This document shows, one piece after another, positions 32,552-41,704 of a stretch of 64,000 bases of DNA. The notes beneath the pieces are model-generated. The model was not told the origin of the DNA. It made no database searches and saw only the letters and a list, made by a program, of their open reading frames with translations. How positions within the stretch are numbered: position 1 is the stretch's first letter; every line of letters begins with the position of its first letter. Position numbers and translations under genes: made by a program. This DNA is from Chitinophagales bacterium (GTDB taxonomy: Bacteria; Bacteroidota; Bacteroidia; Chitinophagales; UBA8649), in contig JACJYT010000003.1 in assembly GCA_020635975.1 (NCBI GenBank), forward strand, positions 1 to 64,000. Direction: 5' to 3'.

Positions 32552-33655
32552 ATGATGAATCAACATAAAGCATACTTGCTCTTAGAAGATGGAACTTATT
32601 ATGAAGGTAAAGCATTAGGAAGATTAGGCACTACCTACGGAGAAATTTGCTTCAATACTGGAATGACAGGATATCAAGAAGTGTTTACGGATCCTTCTTA
32701 TTTCGGACAAGTGGTTATTATGACCAATGCGCATATTGGAAATTATGGAGCAATGGATTTAGACAAAGAATCTGCTCACGCTCAAATTTCTGGATTAATT
32801 GTAAAGAATTTTTCAGCTAAATTTTCTCGACTTCAAGCCAATACTTCTTTAAATGATTTTTTACAGGATAATAATATAGTAGGTATTTCAGATTTGGATA
32901 CTAGAGCTTTAGTTAGTCATGTAAGAAGTAAAGGCGCAATGAACTGCATTATTTCGTCCGACTTGGATACTGTAGAGAAGTTGAAAAAGGAACTTGCAAA
33001 GGCACCAAATATGGATGGACTAGAATTAGCATCCAAAGTTTCAACACAAGAAGCCTATACTTTAGGAAATGAAAATGCACCCTACAAGGTGGCAGTTTTA
33101 GATTTGGGCATCAAGAGAAACATGCTCAATTGTCTTTTAGAAAGAAATTTTTACCTTAAGGTGTTTCCCGCTAAAACTAGCTTTGCCGAGCTGAAAGCTT
33201 TTAATGCCGATGGCTACTTTATATCTAACGGACCTGGAGATCCCGCCGCTGCAAGTTATGCGGTGGATACGGTGAGCAGTATTTTGGAAGAGAACTTACC
33301 ACTTTTTGGTATATGCCTCGGTCATCAAATTCTGGCTCGTGCAAGTGGCGTTAGTACTTATAAAATGCATCATGGACATCGAGGACTTAATCATCCAGTA
33401 AAAAATTTGATTACAGGCCAATGTGAAATAACTTCTCAAAACCATGGTTTCGAAGTGAGTAGAAAAGATATTGAAACAAGTTCTAGTGTTAAAATTACCC
33501 ATGAGAATCTTAACGATGGTACTGTAGAAGGAATTGAAAGATTGGATAAAAAGGCATTTTCGGTTCAATATCACCCGGAGTCTTCTCCTGGGCCACATGA
33601 TTCTAGATATTTATTCGAAAAGTTCGAATTACTAATGCAAAGCAATAAAAACTAA
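32552..33655 (+). CDS. carA: Carbamoyl-phosphate synthase small (glutaminase) subunit
   Basis: The 367-residue subunit has the CPSase N domain (LLLEDGTYYEGKALG, GEICFNTGMTGYQEVFTDPS) and a class I glutamine amidotransferase domain with the nucleophile in FGICLGHQILA (Cys about residue 255) and the His/Glu pair in VQYHPESSPGPHDS. It supplies ammonia to CarB for arginine and pyrimidine synthesis. The start is one of two adjacent ATGs (32552 or 32555). carB is not next to it; eno follows 4 bp later. Confidence 0.97.
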   Translation: MMNQHKAYLLLEDGTYYEGKALGRLGTTYGEICFNTGMTGYQEVFTDPSYFGQVVIMTNAHIGNYGAMDLDKESAHAQISGLIVKNFSAKFSRLQANTSLNDFLQDNNIVGISDLDTRALVSHVRSKGAMNCIISSDLDTVEKLKKELAKAPNMDGLELASKVSTQEAYTLGNENAPYKVAVLDLGIKRNMLNCLLERNFYLKVFPAKTSFAELKAFNADGYFISNGPGDPAAASYAVDTVSSILEENLPLFGICLGHQILARASGVSTYKMHHGHRGLNHPVKNLITGQCEITSQNHGFEVSRKDIETSSSVKITHENLNDGTVEGIERLDKKAFSVQYHPESSPGPHDSRYLFEKFELLMQSNKN

Positions 33656-33659
33656 ATCT

Positions 33660-34949
33660 ATGAGCTTAATAATCGATATTAAAGCAAGACAAATTTTGGA
33701 TTCAAGAGGAAATCCTACCGTTGAAGCGGATGTAGTTACGGAAGATGGATTTTTTGGTAGAGCTGCTGTTCCAAGCGGTGCCTCAACTGGCGTGCACGAA
33801 GCGGTTGAACTGCGAGATGGAGACAAAGGCCAATATCTTGGTAAAGGAGTAATCCAGGCAGTTTCTAATATTCAAAATGAAATAAGCGATTTGCTCTTAG
33901 GAGAGGATGTGTTTGATCAGAATTTATTAGATAAAATGATGCTAGATTTGGATGGAACGCCAAATAAGAGTAAACTAGGAGCCAATGCTATTCTAGCTGT
34001 TTCTTTAGCCTGTGCAAAGGCTGCTGCTGCTGCTTCCAATCAATCTTTATATAGATATATAGGCGGGGTAAATGCCAATACCCTTCCCGTACCAATGATG
34101 AATATCTTGAATGGTGGTTCTCATGCTGATAATAGTATCGATTTCCAAGAATTTATGGTGATGCCTTTTGGTGCAGATAGCTTCAGTGAAGCCCTGCAAA
34201 TGGGAGTGTCGATTTTCCATCATTTAAAAAGTGTGCTGAAATCGAAAGGCTACTCCACCAATGTTGGTGACGAAGGAGGCTTTGCTCCAAATATAAAAAG
34301 TAATGAAGAAGCTATAGAAACCGTGCTTCTTGCTATTGAGAAAGCAGGATACAAACCAGGCAAGGATGTATGGATAGCCATGGATGCAGCTGCTTCAGAA
34401 TTTTATAATAAAGAAGAAAAAGTATATCATTTCCATAAATCAGATGGCCGCAAACTAACTAGCTCTGAAATGGCAGATTATTGGACCAATTGGGCTGCGA
34501 AATACCCAATTATTTCTATAGAAGACGGCATGGATGAAGATGATTGGAAGGGATGGAAAGAACTTACGAATAAGGTGGGAAACAAAATTCAACTGGTAGG
34601 AGATGATTTATTCGTGACGAATACAAATAGATTGCAAAGAGGAATTGAAGAAGGAATTGCTAATTCAATTCTAATAAAAGTAAACCAAATTGGTAGTTTA
34701 ACAGAAACTATAAACGCAGTTAATTTAGCCACACGTAATTCGTATTCTTCCGTAATGAGTCACCGATCTGGAGAAACAGAAGATACCACTATCGCCGATT
34801 TAGCGGTAGCACTCAATACAGGTCAAATTAAAACGGGTTCAGCAAGTAGAACGGATAGAATGGCTAAGTACAATCAGTTGCTGCGCATTGAGGAAGAATT
34901 AGGTGCCATGGCGTATTATCCAGGTAAAGACTTTAAATTTATAAAGTAG
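33660..34949 (+). CDS. eno: Enolase
   Basis: A 429-residue enolase with N-terminal ARQILDSRGNPTVEADVVTE and GRAAVPSGASTG, the catalytic Lys/Glu region, metal ligands in AMDAAASEF, SIEDGMDEDDW and LVGDDLFVTN, and the signature ILIKVNQIGSLTET. It converts 2-phosphoglycerate to phosphoenolpyruvate. It lies between carA (4 bp) and lgt (9 bp) in an apparent operon that mixes unrelated housekeeping functions. Confidence 0.98.
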   Translation: MSLIIDIKARQILDSRGNPTVEADVVTEDGFFGRAAVPSGASTGVHEAVELRDGDKGQYLGKGVIQAVSNIQNEISDLLLGEDVFDQNLLDKMMLDLDGTPNKSKLGANAILAVSLACAKAAAAASNQSLYRYIGGVNANTLPVPMMNILNGGSHADNSIDFQEFMVMPFGADSFSEALQMGVSIFHHLKSVLKSKGYSTNVGDEGGFAPNIKSNEEAIETVLLAIEKAGYKPGKDVWIAMDAAASEFYNKEEKVYHFHKSDGRKLTSSEMADYWTNWAAKYPIISIEDGMDEDDWKGWKELTNKVGNKIQLVGDDLFVTNTNRLQRGIEEGIANSILIKVNQIGSLTETINAVNLATRNSYSSVMSHRSGETEDTTIADLAVALNTGQIKTGSASRTDRMAKYNQLLRIEEELGAMAYYPGKDFKFIK

Positions 34950-34958
34950 GGAAGAAGG

Positions 34959-35753
34959 ATGCTTGTTAATTCCCTAGTTTGGAATCCTAATCCTATCGCT
35001 TTAGACTTTGGTTTCTTCGACGTAAGTTGGTACGGTCTTACTTGGTCTTTTTCTATTATTTTGGCTTATCTCTTGCTTAGAAGGATCTTTGTTAGAGAAG
35101 GAAAGGATCCTAATATAGCAATAGATCTGGTGCAATACGTTTTTTTAGGGGCTTTAATTGGTGCCCGTGTGTTAGACGTATTTTATTATCATTTTACCGA
35201 ATTTTTAGAGAGACCCCTGCTTCTTTTTGAAGTATGGAATGGCGGCTTGGCAAGTCATGGCGCCATGATAGGAACTGCTCTAGCCGTATTGCTTTTTTCT
35301 AAAGTTCATAAGCAGTTTAGTTTCTGGTATTTATTGGATTTATCTGCTCTTATAATGCCTGCCCTTGGAGCTTTAGTTCGCATAGGTAACTTTATAAATG
35401 GCGAGCTATATGGCAAAACTACTTCTTTAGCGTGGGGAGTTATTTTTGAGAGTTCGGATCCCTTAAAACTACCACGCCATCCCATCCAATTATACGAAGC
35501 AGTTTGGTTGCTTTCTTGCTTTTTCTTCTTTTGGTTCTTAGCAAAATACAAGAAACTTCCTGAAAAACTACTTTCTGGCTTGTTTCTTAGTCTTGTACTC
35601 GGCGGAAGATTCCTACTAGAATTCTTAAAGGATAGTTCCACTTACTATGGAAATTTAAGTAATACTCAATTATTAAGCATACTTGCGGTACTTATTGGCT
35701 TAAGTTTACTTCTAAGTTTAGTTATTAAAGGAAATAAGTCAGCAAAGTCTTAG
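34959..35753 (+). CDS. lgt: Phosphatidylglycerol-prolipoprotein diacylglyceryl transferase
   Basis: A 264-residue membrane protein with about seven helices. Family signatures are GARVLDVFYYH, GGLASHGAMIG (catalytic His in the HGxxxG motif), RIGNFINGELYG and RHPIQLYEAVW. It adds diacylglycerol to the Cys of prolipoproteins, the first step of lipoprotein maturation. A GAAGAAGG stretch precedes the ATG, one of the better Shine-Dalgarno sites here. Its stop overlaps by 4 bp the end of the convergent thioredoxin gene. Confidence 0.96.
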   Translation: MLVNSLVWNPNPIALDFGFFDVSWYGLTWSFSIILAYLLLRRIFVREGKDPNIAIDLVQYVFLGALIGARVLDVFYYHFTEFLERPLLLFEVWNGGLASHGAMIGTALAVLLFSKVHKQFSFWYLLDLSALIMPALGALVRIGNFINGELYGKTTSLAWGVIFESSDPLKLPRHPIQLYEAVWLLSCFFFFWFLAKYKKLPEKLLSGLFLSLVLGGRFLLEFLKDSSTYYGNLSNTQLLSILAVLIGLSLLLSLVIKGNKSAKS

Positions 35754-37237
35754 TGATTCTCCTCACTATGTTCCCCTTCGTTTTCCATGTTTATACTTTC
35801 ATCGAAGGTGAAATTTTTGTAGCGATCATCTCCTATGCTTTTCAAATATTGATGAAAGAAGTTCTCTAATTGCTCAACGCCGATTTTTTTAGCAATAATC
35901 TTTTTGTCCTTATCTAAAATGAACACTTGTGGCGTACTATTCACATCGTAATAGGTTCTAAACTTCGTTTGATGATATAAATCGGCTACATTTACCCAAT
36001 TCAAATCATGCTTTTTAATGAAATCTTTCCATATTTGAAGTTCCTCTATATTCGAAGTGGTAATGGCATATACCATCATACTTTCCGATTTATGTGCGTC
36101 GAAGAAAGTTTTCAATTTTGGAGTAGCTTTTTTACAGTGCCCGCACTCTGGATCCCAAATATATACTATAGTATAATCAAAAGGTAAGTCATGAAGCTTG
36201 TACAAAGTGTTTATGCTAGTATCTCTTAAAGTTAAATCTGGCGATAGTTTTCCTATTAGTAGGGGCTCTAAAGCAATACGTCTTTCTTTCATCTTAGCTA
36301 ATTGGGTAGAATCTACCCATTCGGCTTTACCTGCTTCGTAATAATTCTTCACTAAATGCACGTAAACCGCATCCTCGCCCATAACCTTGCTATTCGCATA
36401 TTTATTGATTAGAGTAATTAAGCAAGATTGATAAACTTTGTCGTTGGCTTCTGCCAATTTTAATACCTTGTCGCACTCAACAATTATAGAATCTGTGTTT
36501 TTTTGAACGTATTTTTCAAAATACTCTTTTAACTTTTTATCAAAAATAGGAGTTCTTAAAATTCCTTCTTCTGTAAAATCTGTATACTGCCAATAATGGT
36601 CCATGAAATAATCGTACTTAAATTGCTGATCTTCCTTTTCTGAGCTTCCTTCCGGTGCATCGGGCAATTCAATTTCCCTCATCAAGCCAAGAATATCCGC
36701 ATAAAAAAGCGCTTTATTGTTTTCCATAAAACTCTTTCTGTAGTCTGTAAATTCCTTACTTAGACTTTCAATTTGAAGCTTTAATGCCTCCTTGTTCTCG
36801 CCATTAGCATTTTTGTACTTCTCCTCTAAAGGTTGGGTTTTAGAACGAAATTTGGTCATTACTTCTAAATCCTTATAGAAGGCATCATTTTCTATAGATT
36901 TACTAAATGTAGGTGATTTTAACTTAGTAGTATCCGCTAGGGTGATGTCAAAAAATTGCTCTTTTATTAAGAATTCAAAATAGTTGTTTTTGAATTTCGG
37001 AAAAACCGCAAGATAAATGCCTGTTGGTTTTGCTTCATCTCCCTGAATAATTAATTTCCCCTTGGCATCAAATTGCAAGGTGTCGCTAATGTATTGCTTA
37101 TTCCCCATGTGATACGCCAGCCACATGGTTTCATTTGCTAGTTGTGGTGCTGTTAAGGTTATTTTATGACCACTTTTTTGAGCGAATAAGATGCCACTTA
37201 GCAAACTAAATATTCCAATAATTACGGTTCTTTTCAT
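35750..37237 (-). CDS. Secreted thioredoxin-like protein (DUF4369/DUF5106/TlpA type)
   Basis: The 495-residue protein has a signal peptide ending LFAQ, an N-terminal DUF4369-like beta domain (KITLTAPQLANETMWLAYH), a helical DUF5106-like middle, and a C-terminal TlpA/AhpC-like thioredoxin domain with the redox motif IWDPECGHCKKATP near residue 365 and the cis-Pro NSTPQVFILD. It probably acts as a periplasmic thiol-disulfide oxidoreductase. The tail is acidic and ends GEHSEENH. It lies 22 bp downstream of gldC on the same strand. Confidence 0.88.
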   Translation of the reverse strand: MKRTVIIGIFSLLSGILFAQKSGHKITLTAPQLANETMWLAYHMGNKQYISDTLQFDAKGKLIIQGDEAKPTGIYLAVFPKFKNNYFEFLIKEQFFDITLADTTKLKSPTFSKSIENDAFYKDLEVMTKFRSKTQPLEEKYKNANGENKEALKLQIESLSKEFTDYRKSFMENNKALFYADILGLMREIELPDAPEGSSEKEDQQFKYDYFMDHYWQYTDFTEEGILRTPIFDKKLKEYFEKYVQKNTDSIIVECDKVLKLAEANDKVYQSCLITLINKYANSKVMGEDAVYVHLVKNYYEAGKAEWVDSTQLAKMKERRIALEPLLIGKLSPDLTLRDTSINTLYKLHDLPFDYTIVYIWDPECGHCKKATPKLKTFFDAHKSESMMVYAITTSNIEELQIWKDFIKKHDLNWVNVADLYHQTKFRTYYDVNSTPQVFILDKDKKIIAKKIGVEQLENFFHQYLKSIGDDRYKNFTFDESINMENEGEHSEENH

Positions 37238-37259
37238 CTTTCTATAATTTATAACTAGC

Positions 37260-37616
37260 TTATTTTTTTTCTTCTTCCCAATCAGAGGTTTGCTTTGCTA
37301 GATTTTCACAAAATTCTTTCATAAGCTTCAAGGCAAAAGGATTTTTAGTAGCTTGGTGGTAGCTATTTGTAAAGTTTAACAAGCTTCTAAAATAATGAGA
37401 ATGCATTTCATCAACACGCATATCGGTGGTCCATAAATTGATACCTAGAGAATTATTATCCACAGGATCCCAAATGCTGATATTTACCGATTTGCAATCA
37501 TTCAAATTCTGATGCTCCGAATCACTTGCCATCCATTTTAAATCGACAGGAATATTGTTAGAATCTAAGCCAACCTTAATTTTAATTTCGGAAGTTTTTA
37601 CTGCTTTACTATTCAC
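37260..37616 (-). CDS. gldC: Gliding motility protein GldC
   Basis: A 118-residue protein matching GldC: KTSEIKIKVGLDSNNIPVDL, then VNISIWDPVDNNSLGINLWT and KDM-like TTDMRVDEMHSHYF, with a helical C terminus. In Flavobacterium johnsoniae GldC assists gliding motility but is not essential. Here it uses a GTG start (37616), right after the thioredoxin-family gene (stop at 37618-37620). The presence of gldC and T9SS substrates supports a T9SS-bearing Bacteroidota; gliding itself cannot be concluded. Confidence 0.9.
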   Translation of the reverse strand: MNSKAVKTSEIKIKVGLDSNNIPVDLKWMASDSEHQNLNDCKSVNISIWDPVDNNSLGINLWTTDMRVDEMHSHYFRSLLNFTNSYHQATKNPFALKLMKEFCENLAKQTSDWEEEKK

Positions 37617-37617
37617 T

Positions 37618-38211
37618 TTATTTATTTTGTTTTATTAAATCCAAAAGTTCTAATTGAATGGCTTCATTACCATATTTTCTATACCATTGATGTGCCAATT
37701 TTAATTTGTCCTCACTATTTCCTCCATTTTTCAATAAATCTTGAATCAAGCTTTGAAGTTCTTTTGGTCTTGGGCCCCAAGTAAAAAGCGGCTCTAATCT
37801 TTCATTTAAAACAATAAGTTTTGGAATTGCTTTAGCGCCATTACTTAAGTAGGCCTCCATTAGCTCTTCTTCCTCATCTCTAAGCGCAATTTTAAGCTCC
37901 ATATTTCCAGCCAAACAAAGAGCTTCTATAATAGGTTGAGCAAAAGAGGCATCACCACACCAAGGTTCTGTAATGAGAATCCAAGTCCAAGTATCTACTC
38001 CCTCATTAAGTTCATTGTAAAGTTTCTTGTTTAACTCTACCTGTGTTCTTATCTTCTCGCTTCTTTTAAAATTGGCTTCTGTATAGCTGAAATAGTAGGC
38101 CTCATCATAGGGTGCTTTAACTATAGTTTTGTCTATAACCTGCCTTGTGTAGGCAAGATAATCCTCTAGGGATAGGAGTTTGTTAACTTTTTCTTTTGTG
38201 AATTGGAACAT
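37618..38211 (-). CDS. Thioredoxin family protein
   Basis: A 197-residue cytoplasmic protein with a thioredoxin fold. Conserved parts are ILITEPWCGDASFAQPIIEA (a single Cys replaces CxxC: WCGDA) and the cis-Pro KAIPKLIVLNE. The family is common in Bacteroidota and has no known reaction; with one active Cys it may be monothiol-type. The frame can extend to a TTG at 38220, but that TTG is inside the perfect -7 box, so I use the ATG at 38211, which makes the mRNA nearly leaderless. gldC follows directly. Confidence 0.88.
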   Translation of the reverse strand: MFQFTKEKVNKLLSLEDYLAYTRQVIDKTIVKAPYDEAYYFSYTEANFKRSEKIRTQVELNKKLYNELNEGVDTWTWILITEPWCGDASFAQPIIEALCLAGNMELKIALRDEEEELMEAYLSNGAKAIPKLIVLNERLEPLFTWGPRPKELQSLIQDLLKNGGNSEDKLKLAHQWYRKYGNEAIQLELLDLIKQNK

Positions 38212-38217
38212 ATTGGG

Positions 38218-38225
38218 CAAAAATA
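38218..38225 (-). promoter_or_regulatory. -7 box 6 nt from the thioredoxin-family start
   Basis: Minus-strand TATTTTTG is a perfect TAnnTTTG box; CCCAAT separates it from the ATG at 38211. Transcription would start at or next to the start codon. Confidence 0.6.
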
Positions 38226-38307
38226 AGATTATAATTGTACGATTTAAAGTTCTAAACCTTAAACGGGACTAAAAAGTTGTTAAAATCAAGTTAAACTAAA
38301 AATATAG

Positions 38308-39288
38308 ATGATGGAATATAGAAGAATGGGTAAGTCTGGACTGCAACTAAGTGCACTTTCTTTTGGCTCATGGGTTACTTTTGCCAGTCAGGTTCAAGAT
38401 AATACTAGCGAAAAATTAATGCAAGTAGCCTACGATAATGGTATTAACTTTTTCGATAATGCAGAAGCCTACGCCTCCGGAAAAAGCGAGAAAGTAATGG
38501 GCGATATTCTCAAAAAAATGAATTGGGATCGTTCAAGCTATGTGGTTTCCAGTAAGGTTTTTTGGGGAGGTAATTTGCCAAATCAAAAAGGACTGATGAG
38601 AAAACATGTAGTAGAAGCCGCAAATGCAGCCTTGCAAAGATTAAATGTAGATTACTTGGATTTATTTTATTGTCATCGCCCAGACGAGTTTACTCCAATT
38701 TCTGAAACCGTTTGGACTATGCATAACCTAATTCAGCAAGGGAAAATTCTTTATTGGGGAACCAGCGAATGGAGTGCGCAACAAATAACCGAAGCGCATG
38801 TAGTTGCCGAGAGATATAATCTAATCGGACCTAGTGTTGAGCAGCCCCAATACAATCTTTTAGAAAGAACAAAATTGGAAAAAGAGTATTTGCCTTTGTT
38901 TAAAAATTTTGGAATGGGAACCACCATTTGGAGTCCATTGGCTTCGGGCGTCTTAACAGGTAAATATCTTAATGGTATTCCGAAAGGGAGTAGAATGGAA
39001 ATAGAATCTTTGGCTTGGATTAAGGATAAAGTTTGGAATGCCGAAAATCAAGTTAAAGTAGCCGCTTTAAACACTTTGGCCAATGATCTTGACGTGAGTT
39101 TAGCTAACTTGTCTATTGCTTGGTGCCTAAAAAATCCAAACGTTAGTTCGGTAATTTTGGGAGCAAGTAAAGTAGAACAGTTAGAAGAAAATTTGAAATC
39201 CATAGAGCTTTTACCAAAATTGACTAGCGAGGTGATGGCTAAGATTGAAGCCATTATGGGAAACAAACCTCATTTAACTAGCTATTAA
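38308..39288 (+). CDS. Aldo/keto reductase (Kv-beta-like family)
   Basis: A 326-residue TIM-barrel reductase. It has YRRMGKSGLQLSALSFG, the catalytic Asp/Tyr in FFDNAEAYASGKSEKVMG, Lys in VVSSKVFWGG, His in DYLDLFYCHRPDEFTP, and NADPH-binding SPLASGVLTGKY and ILGASKVEQLEENL. The closest type is the voltage-gated potassium channel beta-subunit-like AKRs that reduce aldehydes with NADPH. Substrate is unknown. Two adjacent ATGs (38308, 38311) are possible starts. It is monocistronic by context. Confidence 0.93.
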   Translation: MMEYRRMGKSGLQLSALSFGSWVTFASQVQDNTSEKLMQVAYDNGINFFDNAEAYASGKSEKVMGDILKKMNWDRSSYVVSSKVFWGGNLPNQKGLMRKHVVEAANAALQRLNVDYLDLFYCHRPDEFTPISETVWTMHNLIQQGKILYWGTSEWSAQQITEAHVVAERYNLIGPSVEQPQYNLLERTKLEKEYLPLFKNFGMGTTIWSPLASGVLTGKYLNGIPKGSRMEIESLAWIKDKVWNAENQVKVAALNTLANDLDVSLANLSIAWCLKNPNVSSVILGASKVEQLEENLKSIELLPKLTSEVMAKIEAIMGNKPHLTSY

Positions 39289-39296
39289 ACACATTT

Positions 39297-39355
39297 AGAT
39301 GTTTATTTGTTTCTTAGGGCTATCGTCTTAAAAGACATTATAACATCTATCTTTG
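39297..39355 (+). promoter_or_regulatory. Dyad and -7 box upstream of the transferase/ligase fusion gene
   Basis: AGATGT (39297-39303) pairs with ACATCT (39343-39348), enclosing GTCTT (39325-39329)/AAGAC (39332-39336). The perfect -7 box TATCTTTG is at 39348-39355. The TTG start lies 16 nt downstream. The dyad has no T-run, so it is either the 3' end of the upstream mRNA or an operator. Confidence 0.45.
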
Positions 39356-39371
39356 TTTAAATTTTTAAGAA

Positions 39372-41678
39372 TTGAGTTATCTCTTATTTCTTTACCCCTT
39401 ACTAATTTTTCTTTTAGGATATTTCTTGTTTCCTAAGGTAATTGACTTTGCTACAAATAAGAATTATTTAGACGAGGCAAAGGGACGTAAAAGGCATGCT
39501 GAAAGTGTTCCACCAATCGGGGGTTGGTTGCTTTATGCTGCCTTTGCGGTAGTCTTCCTTTCTCAAATGCTTATTCCCCAATTCGACCTAAAGAACCTTG
39601 CTGTTTTTGCCAGTGTTTCGGCCATGTTTTTTTTAGGATTTGTAGATGATAAATATCCTCTAAATGCTAGTCAAAAATTCCTTTGGCAATTTCTAATAGC
39701 TACTATTTTCGTTTTTATTGGAGATATTCATTTTGCCGCATATTTGAATTTTTATGGTGTTCCTCTGTTTTTGGCAAAGTTTATTTGTGTTGTTCTTACC
39801 GTTTTTATCGTAAATTCCTTCAATTTGGTAGATGGAATAAACGGTTTGGCAGCCTTGCTTGGCATCGTAGCACTTGCTTACCTTGGACTTTGGTTGTTTA
39901 GCGCTGCTCAATATTCTATGTTCCTTCTTTCCTTATCGCTCATCGCTGCCTTGCTTGTTTTTTTGCGCTACAACGTTTTTCAAACTAAGGTTTTTTTAGG
40001 AGATAATGGATCTATGCTAATCGGTTTACTAGCTAGCTATTTTGTTTTTGTATTTATAAAAACCTATTCGGGTTTTTCAAATCTAGTTTTAACAAAATGT
40101 AATGCCGAAATTGGAGTTGCTTTATCAGCTATTGCAATACCCTTGGCAGATACCCTTCGACTCTTCATCTTACGTCCTCTTTATCTTGCAAAATCTCCTT
40201 TTAAAGCAGATAGAAATCATGTACACCACCTGTTAATTCGCTTGGGTTTTAGTCATATCGAAGCTTCTTTGAGTTTGTTTGCTCTTGCTATTTTATTGGT
40301 TTTAGCCGCTCTTGCCGCACAAGATTTAGGGAGTATTGCGGTTATTATGATAAACTTGTTTATTTGCGTAGCTTTCTTAATATCCCTCGATTTTTTTGTT
40401 TTCAGTAAATACCGCCGTAGAGTAGATAAGAAAACCGTTTTTAATAGTTTGCAAAACCTATCTAAAGAATTGAATAATCCAGTTTTTATAGAATATGCTT
40501 TTGCAATTAGCATCTTTCTTCTAGCCATTTCTATTCCTTTTCATAGAGTTTCTACTAGCATCCCAACGCTTATTCTACTTTTTTCCTTACTCATGTTGTT
40601 TGTGCGAAATTTTCTTCTCTATCGACGCGATTATTGGAAGCTTTTCGGGGGTAAGCTCCTAGATTTTTTAAAACAAAGCTTTAGCATACTAGTGCTGGTA
40701 TACTTAAGTTTTATTCTCATTCATAGCTTTTTTATAGTTCCAAGTTCCAATTTCCAAAAACTAGGCATTTATTCGCTACTCTTGATTTACTGGCTTTCTC
40801 TCTTTCAATTAGAAAAAATTATTCAAATAAAACCAAGGGTGCTACTAACCGCTTTCATTGCGGGCTGCATGGGTTTTGGAGTGTACATCTTATTGCAATC
40901 TTTTATCGAATATCCCAAAGCAGGTTGGGATGGTTTTTATTACACGCGACTTTTAAGTCATGTGAAAGCCAACCCAGTTACACACTCCCTTTATTATAAT
41001 CTGGCAATTTTGTTCCTGGCAAATAATTATAAATATTTAAAAAAGGAAGCCTGGAAGCTTACTTATTTCTTGGCGCTCTTCTTTTTTATTTTTATTGTAA
41101 TTCTTTGTAGTTCTAAAGTGGGTTATTTTATCTTGTTGTTTACGGTTCCAATTGCCTTTTATAGCCTACTTAATAACACCAAAGGCTTTCTTGTTTTCAT
41201 ATTTTCCTATATTTTACTTGTTGCTTTTCTTGCTTTTTCGAACGAGGTTTTTTCTAAGGATTTTATTCTAAGTGCTTTGGATTCTCGCTTAATCGTTTGG
41301 GAGCAAAGTATTGGAATAATAAAGGAAAATTTCTTTTGGGGAACTGGAGTGGGTTCTTCGGTTCAAGCCTTGGCAGATGCCTTTACAGAGATTAATTACG
41401 AGAGAGGAATATTGCAGCATTATAATGCACAAAATCAATTTTTAGAGAGTTTTATGGAAACTGGAATCCTTGGTTTTCTCTTGTTAATTAGCTTTTTTAT
41501 TTACTCTTATCTAGTTGCTTGGAAACAAAGAAATAAACTTTACTTTGTTTATACCTGTATTATTCTTTGTTACATGATGACAGAATCGCTCTTTCAAACT
41601 CAAATGGGCATGGTTTCTTTCGCTTTCTTTAATGCCTTGTTTTTGGCTTCTTTCTACCAAAAAAAACAAGCAAAATAG
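39372..41678 (+). CDS. Fusion: WecA/MraY-type phosphosugar transferase plus O-antigen ligase-like domain
   Basis: The 768-residue membrane protein has about 20 helices in two parts. Residues 1-345 are a polyprenyl-phosphate sugar-1-phosphate transferase: Asp pair in VDDKYPLNASQ (92-93), NSFNLVDGINGL (149-159), FLGDNGSMLIG (Asp 211) and the His motif DRNHVHH (280-286). After a linker, residues about 365-768 resemble O-antigen ligase/polymerase (Wzy_C): SRLIVWEQSIGII, GTGVGSS, HYNAQNQFLESF and ETGILGFLLL. The start is a TTG; a stop lies just upstream in frame, and the -7 box is 16 nt away. It likely starts and also joins or polymerises a lipid-linked surface glycan. Both domains in one chain is unusual. 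Confidence 0.88.
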   Translation: MSYLLFLYPLLIFLLGYFLFPKVIDFATNKNYLDEAKGRKRHAESVPPIGGWLLYAAFAVVFLSQMLIPQFDLKNLAVFASVSAMFFLGFVDDKYPLNASQKFLWQFLIATIFVFIGDIHFAAYLNFYGVPLFLAKFICVVLTVFIVNSFNLVDGINGLAALLGIVALAYLGLWLFSAAQYSMFLLSLSLIAALLVFLRYNVFQTKVFLGDNGSMLIGLLASYFVFVFIKTYSGFSNLVLTKCNAEIGVALSAIAIPLADTLRLFILRPLYLAKSPFKADRNHVHHLLIRLGFSHIEASLSLFALAILLVLAALAAQDLGSIAVIMINLFICVAFLISLDFFVFSKYRRRVDKKTVFNSLQNLSKELNNPVFIEYAFAISIFLLAISIPFHRVSTSIPTLILLFSLLMLFVRNFLLYRRDYWKLFGGKLLDFLKQSFSILVLVYLSFILIHSFFIVPSSNFQKLGIYSLLLIYWLSLFQLEKIIQIKPRVLLTAFIAGCMGFGVYILLQSFIEYPKAGWDGFYYTRLLSHVKANPVTHSLYYNLAILFLANNYKYLKKEAWKLTYFLALFFFIFIVILCSSKVGYFILLFTVPIAFYSLLNNTKGFLVFIFSYILLVAFLAFSNEVFSKDFILSALDSRLIVWEQSIGIIKENFFWGTGVGSSVQALADAFTEINYERGILQHYNAQNQFLESFMETGILGFLLLISFFIYSYLVAWKQRNKLYFVYTCIILCYMMTESLFQTQMGMVSFAFFNALFLASFYQKKQAK

Positions 41679-41679
41679 C

Positions 41680-41687
41680 TAACTTTG
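41680..41687 (+). promoter_or_regulatory. -7 box of the radical SAM gene
   Basis: TAACTTTG is a perfect TAnnTTTG box starting 2 bp after the fusion gene stop. The ATG at 41705 is 17 nt downstream. Confidence 0.55.
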
Positions 41688-41704
41688 TACGAGCTTTTTA
41701 GGGT

